Program-made: the position numbers and the translations under genes
NCBI RefSeq assembly: GCF_022965805.1
Contig: NC_133116.1
Location: 4,464,001 to 4,528,000 of the forward strand
Length of the DNA stretch: 64,000 nt
Reading direction: 5' to 3'
Origin: Primulina eburnea
Taxonomy: Eukaryota; Streptophyta; Magnoliopsida; Lamiales; Gesneriaceae
Shown: positions 25,107 through 36,718 of the stretch, in pieces
Numbering within the stretch: the first letter of the stretch is position 1
Layout of the letters: each line of letters opens with the position of its first letter
Notes under the pieces: model-generated
What the model saw: only the letters and a program-made list of their open reading frames with translations
Databases searched by the model: none
Told to the model about the DNA's origin: nothing

Positions 25107-28100
25107 ATGGTGAATTTGATGGTGGAAAGAGCTACCAGCAATATGCTGATCGGTCCTGATTGGGCAATGAATATCGAGATCTGCGACATCTGCAATCACG
25201 ACCCTGTGTAAGCTGTTTCAATTCTATTTTTTTAGCTTGGATTACTTGATTGTCCTTCTTTTACTGTGAACTTGGGATCACGATTGTTGAACGCATTAAA
25301 TTAGGTTACCGCAGTTGCCCATGACATGAATACAGAAGTATTCAGCTTGTTTCTTTTCTTCATGCTGAATGCTGGCACTTTTTGTGTTTTACTGTATATT
25401 ACTCTATTTCAATATATCGCTGGTTTTTGTGAACTTATGATGGTTTTCTGTTTGCATCAGACAAGCAAAAGATGTTGTAAGAGGTATAAAGAAACGTCTT
25501 GGCAGCAAAAATCCAAAAGTCCAGCTTCTTGCGTTAACTGTAAGCTTGATTCTCCTTCCCTAACAATTTTGCCCTTGCCTTCAATATTTGTCCACGGGCT
25601 TTGCTTTGTTTTAACTTATTACTTCTGGGTTTTATACATGATCAACAAGACCATCCTCTCAAGGTCAAATGTTAGACACAAAAACCTTGGCTTTTTCCGA
25701 AACTTTCAGAAATTTAGCAAACTTCATTATCTATGTTACCAACAAATACCCCTTAAATTTACCTTTAAAATCTTGTTAAAAGCTCAAGAAGATGTAAACA
25801 TCAGACATGGTTGACAATAAAGCCATATCTTGACCAAATTAGTTCAATCCATTTTCAAAACTTGTGGCCAATGACATTTTAAACACCAGACGAGCTTGGG
25901 AAGCCATAACCGAGCTAGTTTCAAAGATGAATTTCAAAACATTGATTATAACTTATGTGAACTTGAAGCTCGTTGCAAGGATAAAAAAGCAATGATGAGA
26001 CGTTGATATGAGATGTTTTGAAAGTGAAGAGTAACAAAGAAAATGACAGAGTTTTCTTTCTACCTATACTATCTAAGTTCTGTGATGAACAAGCTTTGAA
26101 ATGACCATTATCAAGCCGTGGCATCATCTTTAAAGTTACTTTTTGAAAAGAAGTAGAAAGGTTTCCTGAAAGTGTCACAGGTCCATAGTCCATACCCCTA
26201 TTCATGGTCATGTCCGTGTCTGTATTTTTTTGTAAAAATTAGTAAGCACAAATCCATGAGCCTTAAAGTGTCCCGATCCATAGCGTGCTTAAAATTTCTA
26301 GCCTTCTCATGTTCGGCTACATGCAACATGCATGAGTTCCGTGCCTTAACACCAAATTTGGAATGCAATCATGGATTCGTGGTAACCCCGGTGCCTAGTA
26401 TGAGGTACACACATAACAAATCCACTGGCTAGAACACGACTATGGGTCGTGTCTGTAACTGAACCAGCTCACAAAACATCATCACTGATCTATGACCCTT
26501 ACCTTCTCGTCCGTGGTTTGCAACACATCCACTGGCTAGAACACGACTTTCAGAACACGATAATGTGCGAATCTAAACATGGATGAACAAGAATTAGAAA
26601 GCAAGGATTGCACAACCGAGGCTATGTGGCCACTTACGTGGCACTGTGGGCTATCGGTGGCCAGCATAGGGACAAAAACACTTAATTTAGAAGCAAGTGT
26701 AACACATTGGCTTATATTTTGTTTTCTAGCTATTAGAGACCATTGTGAAGAATTGTGGGGATATTGTGCATATGCATGTTGCTGATAAAGATTTACCTCG
26801 TGAGATGGTGAAAATTGTTAAAAAGAAGGTAACATGGTCACATATTTCGTTGCTACGGTGGCATGATCTCTTAATCTTTTCCTATATTTGTAGTAACATT
26901 CATTTTGTTATGCAGCCTGACTTTCATGTGAAAGAGAAGATTTTAATTTTGATAGATACATGGCAAGAAGCTTTTGGAGGGTCAAGGGCAAGATATCCCC
27001 AATACTTTGTGGCATACCAGGATTTATTAGTATGTCATGCGATCATCATGTCTTGTTCCCTCCATTGTTTTTCCTTCTTTTTTAAATGAAATACTATGGT
27101 TGTGTTTATCTTAACCTTTATTTTTTTGCATATTTGTCAGCGACTTGGGGCAGTTTTCCCTCAGAGATCCGAGAGTTCAGTACCTATTTTTACACCAGCA
27201 CAAACACAGCCATTAACATCTTTTCCACAAAATCTTCGTGATCCTGAGTCAAGACCGGATGCGGCTGAATCTTCTGCAGAAGCTGAATTTCCAACATTGA
27301 GGTACATTAAAACAGTAAAATTTTCCTTATTTGTCTCGATTAACTTGACATTTCCTGTAATTTTTTTTGGAATTGTGGAGGCATATTTTTCAAAGAATTG
27401 ATGTTTGGTACCATACAAAATTTACTTCAAATTGACCGCCTCTTAAAACTTTCCTCTTTCTGCATTTCACATAAGATCCAGCCTGTAGGCACCTTGTCGG
27501 TGCTTGAATGATAATGTGAATACAGATTTGAATGACGTGTCTTACTCTGGTTTATGATAATTCTAGTTGTGTGACATATTTTGTTCTTCTTTCATGGGAG
27601 CCATATTTTGTTATTGTGTTGTAGGAGTCGAATTATGAACTAAAATTGCTATTCCTTTACACCTTTACTTGCCTTCTGATTTGAGTCTCATTTCTCCTGT
27701 GGTATAGTTAAATTGCTCTTTGATTTTGATGGAAACTTTTTTCAGCGTGACAGAACTTCAAAATGCACGAGGTGTCATGGATGTCCTCTCGGAAATGCTG
27801 AATGCCTTAAATCCTAGTGATAAAGAGGTCATTTTTCGCTGACATTTGTTCGAGCAACATTGTAGTTATTGTGGATTATCTATTCTTGCGTAATTATGTG
27901 AAGTGACTTGGAAAGTTATAGTTTCTCTGATTGCTATGGTGGAAATTGAATTGAAAATAATTTACTTATTTTACTCTGATTTAACAAGTTTCCCCTTCAA
28001 TTTTTTGCTGTGAAGTTAAATTTTTTGTTGCAGGAACTCAGGCACGATGTTATTGTTGACCTGGTGGCGCAGTGCCGTACTTATAAGCAAAGAGTTGTGC

Positions 28101-30493
28101 ATCTAGTTAACTCAACTTCGTAAGGACTTGTTTAACTTCGACTTGTGCTAATAGTGTTTGTTTATTGTAATTGTCATTGGAGTTTATCCTTGTTTCACCT
28201 TTTTAAAGTGTTCCTTTCTATTATATCTTAACACAAACAATAGAAACTAGCCATCTTAGTAGATCAAATGTCCTAATTGTTGACCAAGGAAGGCACGTAT
28301 CTTGATGTTTCATCTTTTTCTCATTTATTTCTTTCCAAGTGTTCTGCATATTCTGACTTCAATACCTGTGGAACAAATTGAATGTTGTAATAGCTGGACA
28401 GGTCCACAACAAATCACTGAAATCTAGGTGGATTTTTGCAAATCTTAAATGCTGATACTGGTCGTGAACCTTCTAGTGTAAGAATTGCTTCATGTACTGA
28501 TAGAGTTAGTGTTTGAAGACTGAGTGCAGTTTGAAAGGAAAATTCTTCTGGTTGAGTAACATAGGAGATTGCCATCGTTATAACTTTTGTATAGGTTCTC
28601 CGTTAAGCCAGGTTCTGTAATTTATGATTTCATTTGACAGGTTTCATGGGTGAAATTTTACCTTTTTTGCTCCCCTGTTACCTGCTATTTTTGTGGTTTT
28701 TGAGAATCTGCTCACTATATTGATATAAATATAAACTAGTATTCTTCATGAATCAATCTAATATCAGCTAGAGATTGTAATTATACTTGGTCAGAATACG
28801 TTGGAATTTAAAGCAGTCTTTTAACGTATTGTGACATAGGGATGAATCATTGTTATGCCAAGGACTAGCGCTGAATGATAGCTTGCAACGTGTTTTGGCT
28901 AAGCATGAGTCAATGTCCTCTGGAGCCACCTCTGGTGAATCAGATAAGCCAAAACCCGAGCCAGCCCAAGCCTTGGTAAAAGTTGATGCTCCTCTTATTG
29001 ACACTAGCATTGCCAAACAATCAGAAAACGGGTAAATTTTGTTTCTGCCACTGAAGTATTAAATTTATGAATTGCCCCCATCATTTTTACATGTTTAGAA
29101 TGTGACAAAAAGATTGTTCCTAGCCATGAAATGAATGTATTTTGCAGATCCACATCAGGTGTTATCATACCAACACCTCCAGAAACTAATGCTCAATTAA
29201 CGACGCCAACAAAAGCTGGTCCTATTATAGATCTTCTGAGTGGAGACACACTGGCCCTTGTGCCTGTCGCAGAACCTCAGCCAGCGAGCCCTGTTGCATC
29301 TCAGCAGAACGCTCTAGCTCTTGTTGACATGTTTTCACCAAGCAATAACAATCAATCTTCCAACCCCATTGGACAAGGATATTCATCATCACGTCAATTT
29401 CCACAAAATGTTCAAACTCCACAGCCTTTGTTAAACTCAAACGGAAGTGTGTCTGGCCCTGAATTACCCCGATATGGACAGCCCCTTTACCCTCAGGGCT
29501 CTTCTTCTATGTGGAATGGTCAGATGACCCAACAACAGCAGCCACCTTCACCAATTTACGGTGCATCTTTCTTTTTTATTTGATATCTGATAAAACAACC
29601 CTATGGAAAACCAGAAAAGAAAAAACATAAAATAAAGCCAAATTAATGAATGAATAGAAAGCAAGCTTCAATTACTTTTGTCCCATATGTGATTCTTGGA
29701 TATATTTTGGCACTGCTACTTTCTTCATCAATATGTTATTGGGATAATTTCTCCGATTGTCATCCTGAATCACGTCATCACTTAATTTATAGAAATTTGT
29801 AGTCTTGATCTACTCGAGAGCTCAAAGTAATATGATGCATTAGAATCAATGTCTAATCTATACTTAATTCTTCAAATTGTAGGTCCTCAAGACAGTGGTG
29901 CGCTTCCTCCTCCACCATGGGAAGCTCAACTGGACAACACTCAACAACCCATAAGTCATCCCCCTCAACAAATGCATGTTGCACATTCCCTACCATCACC
30001 CAGTGGCACATATCATCAAGGATCGCAAACTTTGGCAAATAACCAATCATTCAGCACATACGCTCAACCAATCTCAAGTGGCCATCATACCCTCGTAAAC
30101 AATCAAGTTCTGCAGAGCAATCAAATGACCACTGGCTTGTATCCACAACCTTTTTTAAATCCACAGGCTATGGGTATGTTTCCTCAGCCAGTACAATCTG
30201 TTCCAATGGTTTATATGTATCCTCAACAGGCGTACGGGTATCAAATTGCTGGCTATGGCTATGGCTATGGCCAAGGTGAACAACAGAACACTCAATTTAT
30301 TGATCAAAAGATTTCCATATCATCGAGGGACCACAGCTCCCTGAGGAATTCTTCTAATGTGGTTTCCAGTTCCTCATACGCACCGTCCCTGAAACCCTCC
30401 AAGCCAGAGGACAAGCTATTTGGAGACCTTGTTGATATTTCTAAATTCAAACGGGAAAAAACCATGCCTGATAGAGCTGGGAGTATGCGATAA
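25107..30493 (+). CDS. TOL9: TOM1-like VHS/GAT ubiquitin-adaptor protein, TOL9-like
   Basis: Ten exons (25107-25207, 25461-25539, 26730-26828, 26916-27029, 27141-27301, 27746-27827, 28034-28119, 28840-29031, 29148-29560, 29883-30493) join in phase to 645 residues. The VHS domain spans about residues 1-140: [49 protein letters not shown]. The GAT domain spans about 180-275: [39 protein letters not shown]. The tail is long, Pro/Gln/Ser-rich and disordered, with a YGYGYG stretch and the end block [13 protein letters not shown]. TOLs bind ubiquitinated cargo and act as ESCRT-0 substitutes in plant endosomal sorting. The [11 protein letters not shown] and PDFHVKEK blocks match TOL9 best from memory. 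Intron 2 (25540-26729) is the longest and contains a direct repeat. Confidence 0.92.
26415..26549 (+). repeat. Direct repeat in intron 2 of the TOL9-like gene
   Basis: ATCCACTGGCTAGAACACGA occurs twice, at about 26419 and 26527, 108 bases apart, with similar ACA-rich flanks. It is probably a small local duplication or the edge of an old insertion. Confidence 0.6.
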
Positions 30494-31751
30494 ACGCCAT
30501 GTTGTCTGTATCGCACCGGCTTTCTTATTTGCTTGCCTACTTTCTCTGGGTGCCTGATGTTTGATTTCTTATTTGTAATCTTTGCACACATGTTCTCTTT
30601 ATTATTTGTACTTTTCATGTTGGAAAAATGACTCCCGTTTAAGTAAATAAAATTTTTACCTTTTTTTTTCAGTTTATTGGTTTATTTGTCGTTAACTATA
30701 TTATTTGAAAAATATATATAATCTGACACCGATTCACTGTTAGAAGGTTAGAAGTTCCATAATAATAATAATAATAATAATGCATAATTTCTTTTAAATT
30801 TCATTATCAAGATCTTATATCTTTATTTTTGGAACTTGATATCCGATATCCGACTATTTAAATGCGAGACATCGGTTTAAAATGTTAACATACATATTCT
30901 AGTGAGTTTTATGTGAGACTGTTTCACGGATCTTAATCTGTGAGACGGGTCAACTCTACCCATATTTACAATAAAAAATAATACTCTTAGCATAAAAAAT
31001 TAATATTTTTTCATTTATAACCCAATAAGAGATCTGTCTCACAAATACGACCCATGAGACCGTCTCACACCAGTTTTTGTCGACATATATGACTATAAAA
31101 TTATTAGTTTTCTATTTTTAAAGCTTTCAAACTTATCTTTGTTTATATTTATAAATTAGGTGATATCTCTTCAAATACAAAATTATGAAAAAATTATTAT
31201 TTTAAAAGTAATAAAAGTCACATTTAGATAATTATTTGAAATATATAAACGCGCAATACGTACGAATATATATATATTTTACTGGGGCTAAAATGGGAAA
31301 TACTAAAAAATGGTGGACCAATTTGTAATAATACAAACCTATGGGGGAACAAATTTTCTCAGCTCAGGTTTATATTGATCGGACGACGTATCAACGGACA
31401 GGATTTGCAGGTATCATTGAGCTACGGGGCGATCGCTATACTAAACGAAAATCGTTGAGAAAATTCATCATAGTTTTCGTGTGTAACTAGGAATCCACAA
31501 CTGATTTCAGGCGAGTTTCTATTTCTTCGATCCCTCATAAATTTTCATTTTATTTTAGCTCCTGCCCACGTTTCGTATTTTTTGTTTTTACTATAACTCC
31601 CTTTGCTTCTTGGTTTGGGACTTTAATGGTGGCATTCCTATAAATTGATTCGATTTTTCTGTTTTGTAATCAAGGTAACTCGTTGTTAACTGATTCAGTT
31701 CTCAGTCGTGCGGATTTAGGTGGATTTTGATCTCTACGATTGGTGTAGAAG
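30494..31751. other. Intergenic, with PEX4 leader at the right
   Basis: Contains the 3' UTR of the TOL9-like gene, an AAT microsatellite at about 30762-30781, the best-preserved fold-back copy (separate entry) and, from about 31380, the probable 5' leader of PEX4, which seems to include a leader intron. No other gene is seen. Confidence 0.45.
30912..31070. repeat. Fold-back repeat family, best copy
   Basis: About 159 bp between TGTGAGACTGTTTCACGGAT and GAGACCGTCTCACAC, which are inverted copies of each other. The interior runs GTGAGACGGGTCAACTCTAC, a CAATAAAA block, AATACTCTTAGCATAAAAAA, ATATTTTTTCA, then AATAAGAGATCTGTCTCACA. This copy defines the family layout used to recognise the others in the window. 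No ORF, so non-autonomous and MITE-like; a superfamily cannot be assigned because target duplications are unclear. Confidence 0.78.
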
Positions 31752-34700
31752 ATGCAGGTTAGTCTATTTATCTTGAAAGATCTTTTTTTTTTTAACTTGG
31801 GTTTTTCTTGCCTTTGTTTGTTTTTCCTTCTTCACGATTTTGTCGTCTGCTGTTATGTCTGAAAATGAGTTTTTTTAGAACGATACTATTGTATGATTCT
31901 TTGTTATTTGTGCCTAAGCTTTATGCAATAGTGTGAAATATGAAATCAGTTGATGGGCGACTCACCTTATTTGTGCTTTGTTTTCCTTCATATTTCATGA
32001 AAATTTTTAATTGTTGCCATCGGCGGCTTCCCCAAATTTGTTTAAACATTCTGATGTAAAACATGGTTCCTCCTCATTGATTTAAGATGCCATGTTCATG
32101 TTAAATAAATTGCCGACATTTAGCTAAACTGCAGAATACCATTTTCCTCCTCCTGGAACTGGATATCATTTGAACAATATTAGCGTTATATACTTTTTGA
32201 TACCCCTAATAGCTTGCACAAAGTGGAGGTTGTTTTTTGACAGCTCAAAAGATTGGAACTATGTGGTGCACAAAAATTTGCATAAATTGTTTTAACATCT
32301 CAAATTTCCAATTTATGGCCATTTTGAGTTAACATTTTTCCTTCAAGAATGTTTACGGTTGACACTGATGTCTGGTTGTTATTATATGTTTTCCAATTTA
32401 TATCTAATTTTAATTTGATTCTCCGTATCATGTAAAGAGATCATGGTCCTTTCTTTGTCACCTATAAAATCTTGAAGCATTGTATTTGGAATGTAAGATT
32501 TGGACTTTTGAAATTGGATAACGATGACTAAGTTTCATGAACTTATAGTGTAATGTTTTATTGTCGACAATATGGAAGTATCGGCTGCATATATTATTTG
32601 ATTAATAAGTTCAGTGATCTGTTGTTTGCTTGTTATATTTGAAATGGATTTCTTGGGGGGTTAGGCATCAAGGGCTAGGCTTTTTAAGGAGTATAAAGAA
32701 GTTCAGAGAGAGAAAGTAGCCGATCCTGACATACAACTTGTTTGTGATGATACAAATATATTTAGGTGGACAGCTCTCATAAAGGTTGGTGCAGTCTTTT
32801 CTATGCATTATTATCGTGTTGTGACGTTTTGGGAAAATATGAATCATTCTTTTGTATCGTTGCATGCCTTTTATGGTATACACATAGGGGCCCTCCGAGA
32901 CACCATATGAAGGGGGAGTTTTCCAGCTTGCTTTTTCTGTCCCAGAGCAGTATCCCTTGCAGCCTCCTCAAGTGCGGTTCTTGACAAAAATATTTCATCC
33001 GAACGTACACTTCAAGGTGATGATTTATGGCTTTTAATTTTTTCCATTTTCTGAAGTGTGCTTGTTCTAATGAAAAGACGAGAGATCAAAGTTATAATAT
33101 GTGAAGGCGTGTTTGTTTTGTTTTGGGAGTTGATGTGGAAGAGTTTTGGGGAACGAAATATTATGTTTGGTTCTGCTGATGTCAGATCTTGTAAAAGATT
33201 GTCTGGTAAAATTGTTTTTTGGGTTAGAAAATGATATACAGATATTGGAATGATGAAAATTATAGTTAAAATAACGATTATATGGGAGATCTTAAGCAGG
33301 GAGAAAATGTATGTTGTAGAAAAACAAACAATTTAAAGAGATCATTTTTTGGGATGAAACATCTTTAGAGATAATAAAACTTGACAAACGGTTTGTTAAG
33401 ACTTTAATCTTTAAATATGGTAGTTAAACCTTAAAAGCACTTTCTTTTTGAAATATTTTTAAAGAGAAGCAAAAGTAGAAATTCCAAAAGTCACAGTTTG
33501 TGGCTTCTTGATTTTGGGTTTTTTAGGCACTCTTAAAAACTATATATTTCCATGTAATATCTTTTTTAAAAAACTATCTCAGAAAAGCTTCTCGATTCAA
33601 GTACACTCTTAACTTTTAATAATCTTTAGTAGCTTATCTTATGCAAGTACATGTATTTATTTTCTCGAAAGATGTTATGGTAAATTTGCTTTTAATATGA
33701 TAAGGCTGATATGTTAGCATAGCATGGAAAACATGCAATGTGTTTTTATCTGCAGACGGGTGAGATTTGCCTCGACATTTTGAAAAATGCTTGGAGTCCG
33801 GCCTGGACGCTGCAGTCTGTTTGTAGGGCTATAATTGCCCTGATGGCTCATCCAGAACCTGATAGCCCACTAAACTGTGATTCAGGTATTAATATAGCCT
33901 CATTGAGATATACTCGGACCACACTCGTTTGTCTGTGAGAATAGAAAATAGTGGATGCGGTTGTTTGCAGAAAAGATATTTGTTCTTCAGGTAGGGTAAA
34001 GCGTGTTCTATGACTAGCAGCTAGCTAACACTAAATTCGGGTAGATTATGACAATTATAGCAATTTTTTATGTCCCGTTGCTATTTTTTTGCAGAGACGT
34101 GTATTTTGTGCGACTTGAATTTATGATTTGTGTTCTAAAAGTAATTGCTTCACCTGCAGGCTAATAATGGTAGTCCACGGATGGCTCATTCCCCTATAAG
34201 AAACTATCCTTATACTTCTCTTGTCCCATATAATTAAAAATTGGAAAATTGTTTTTTATTTCCATATATGTTTACGTCTTTGCAATTTTGGTATTTTATG
34301 TTGTCAAATTATAGTTTTAGTTCCCTATCGGCACTTTTAGTCATTTTTTCGACTTGACGCTGATGTGACACCAATACAGTGTTAGATGTGGCGCTGACAT
34401 GATCTGCAATCGTAATGAAAAATGACTAAAATTAACAGAATCAGTACATATAGGGCCGAAACTGATATTTGATAACATATATGATCAAAATCGCAAAATG
34501 ATAAAATTATAGGACAAAAAATGTAGTTGTTCTTACAAATTTAATTGAACCGGAGATTTTGAGACTAGGTTCGGAAGTCTCGAGTTGTTGGAAATTTATT
34601 CAGATGGTGCTGTTTCTTGGATGTTCACTGAGACATGTATCAAGAAATCAATGAGATTAGGAAATAACGTAGTTCACATTTCCAACAAATTTTGCTGTCA

Positions 34701-34976
34701 TGATACTGAAATCAATGCTACGGTGCAGACGAACAATATTTCTTACCCTTGACACCAAAAGATCCATCCCTATAATTCTTGTCTTTTATAACTTCTTGCA
34801 TTGATGTGATTTTTACAGCTATGAGGCGATTGTATATCCTCTATTCGTTTATAATTTAGAGTGAAGAATCTCTTCAATTCTGTGCAGGCAATCTCCTGCG
34901 CTCCGGCGACATCAGAGGATTCCAGTCCATGGCCAGGATGTATACTAGACTTGCAGCCATTCCCAAGAAAGGATAA
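31752..34976 (+). CDS. PEX4: Peroxisomal ubiquitin-conjugating enzyme E2 (PEX4/UBC21)
   Basis: Coding exons 31752-31757, 32665-32784, 32888-33016, 33756-33885 and 34888-34976 join in phase to 157 residues, the length I recall for Arabidopsis PEX4. The first exon holds only two codons (ATGCAG). The protein reads [38 protein letters not shown], then the E2 core with HPNV and TGEICLDIL. Cys90 in the last block is the ubiquitin-accepting residue. PEX4, anchored by PEX22, ubiquitinates the import receptor PEX5 so that it can be recycled from the peroxisomal membrane. Intron 4 (33886-34887) contains a fold-back insertion. Confidence 0.96.
34261..34520. repeat. Fold-back (inverted-repeat) element in PEX4 intron 4
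   Basis: A left arm at about 34261-34350 (TTGCAATTTTGG ... TTTTAGTCATT) is matched by the reverse complement of a right arm at about 34421-34515 (AATGACTAAAATT ... CAAAATCGCAAAATG). The arms agree at roughly three quarters of positions by eye, with small indels. The spacer is about 70 bases. A transcript of the unspliced intron would form a long hairpin. Confidence 0.6.
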
Positions 34977-36230
34977 AATCAACTCATCTTCACGATCGTG
35001 TGACCCGCATTTTGCAAGTCAGTCATCCCCTGACCACCCTTTGTATAATCAATTGCGAGTTTGTACACGAAACATGTTTCTTCACACAACTTGATTGGAT
35101 TTCTGTATTCTATATGATACGGGAAAATTATCTTTGATGCATTTCATTCTATCTTTTGACCTCATATTCAAATGATGATCGGCTGCATTTTACCGACTTG
35201 GCACATAATGGTTATTCATTAACAAGCGTAGCATAGAAAATTATAAATCAAGATCAACATGCACACAAAATAGTTGATGACAGCAAAGAGATTCAACCGA
35301 TGATACCCGATCCGATGGTGTATATATAATGAATCATATATGTTTTTTTCCATAAACTTCATATCACACGGTATTCGCTCACGTTCAATGTAAAGGGCCA
35401 GGGCCATTTCAACTGGAGTTTTCAGATCAACCACGGCTTTCGACAATGTTTTTCTGTCGATTTCACTGGCGTCGGAGGAACGAAGCTTTGGAGGTTTTCA
35501 ACAAACATGTTGCCCTCTATTGTGAAGGCCCTCATGAAAAAGAAGTTGGGAATATATGCTACTGGTCAGTGAGGGAAGATGAGTTCTGGATTGGATACTC
35601 AATTCCTCATCCGGTGCTAGAAAGACTGGAAGTGTGGTAAATTGATCATATAATATTGCTTAATAAGAAACAAGAATTTGGTGCAAAAAATAGAAAAAGA
35701 AACAGGAATTATTAAATTTGAGATGAAATATAGTGTTTGGTTATTGTATTATTTTATTTTTCGATTGATTAAGTAATGGCATGTTTGGATTGATTCAATT
35801 AATTTGTTTGGATGAGTTTAAGTTTAGATTAATTTTAAGTCAAATTCCTATCAACGAAATGACCAACAGGTCAGACATGTAACTACATTGAAAAATATAT
35901 ATTTTTCCCAATCATATCTTTTTATTTTTCGAGTTTTTATTTATTTTATTTTTATCATAGAGTTGACGTGAGACCGGAAAATTATGATATGTCACCGAAA
36001 ATTTCTGACATAGCTACAAATACTGTTATGAGGTCGATGTCAAATCACCACTCCAGTGATGACTAAAATTGAAGGACAAAAGTATAAGTTATAGACTAAG
36101 ACACAGTGCATTGATCGATAACACGATGAATACATGCATGTATACCGTATACGATACCAATCTATAAATATATATACATAAAATTAATGCAAACCGGAAA
36201 CAACGTTGGGACATGAATCGGATCTTGATT
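34977..36230. other. Intergenic between PEX4 and the ammonium transporter
   Basis: PEX4 3' UTR at the left, then AT-rich DNA. An open stretch of about 190 bases at 35446-35640 exists but has no recognisable family features in any frame. Confidence 0.4.
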
Positions 36231-36298
36231 TACGATAAAAGAAACATAATACAGACACATGCATTACGATAAAAGAAACATAATACAGACACATGCAT
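36231..36298 (+). repeat. Tandem duplication, 34 bp x 2
   Basis: Two identical adjacent 34-bp units, each beginning TACGATAAAAGAAACATAAT and ending CATGCAT, followed by a partial third start. Located about 420 bases upstream of the ammonium transporter start codon, so possibly in its promoter. Confidence 0.85.
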
Positions 36299-36718
36299 TA
36301 TGATATATAAATCCATACATGGATCTTACTTCGTTTTCGATCGAATAACAGATTCATTAATCGCATGAATAATCAAGTGGTTAATTCTTTGAAGGTGTCG
36401 TTTGATGTCATTGGGCATTGTGTAACCCGCCAAGTCCTTCGAAACAAAACAAGGCAAACTCACATATAATATTTGTTTTTCAATTGACAGAGACAAAAAA
36501 TGATAGTATCATGTTACAAGAAAAAGAAAATTAATTTACAGCATAAAATGACAAGAGATATACCATTGGAGGGACAGCTTATCGTGGGAATCAATTCAAA
36601 TGCATAGATTTATATAGCCCCCCCATCATGCAAATGATTTTGTAACATAAATCTGCATATTTCCTTATTGTTTTTCAGTCTGTTTTTGTACCAAACATAT
36701 AAATATATATATACCAAA
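36299..36718. other. Upstream region of the ammonium transporter
   Basis: No gene recognised. A TTTTTCAG acceptor-like site at 36671-36678 and an AT-rich run directly before the ATG suggest leader sequence. No clear TATA box at a usual distance was identified. Confidence 0.35.

Noticed and set aside
25326..25814. 162-residue frame over TOL9-like exon 2 and intron 2
   Set aside because: It runs through the donor at 25539 in the wrong phase and has no family features.
35219..35640. Overlapping open frames on both strands between PEX4 and the ammonium transporter
   Set aside because: Neither strand gives a recognisable family, a consistent exon structure or clear splice sites; I could not decide on a gene.
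35860..36100. Possible second fold-back element before the AMT3 gene
   Set aside because: Composition resembles the PEX4 intron element, but I could not pair two arms convincingly.
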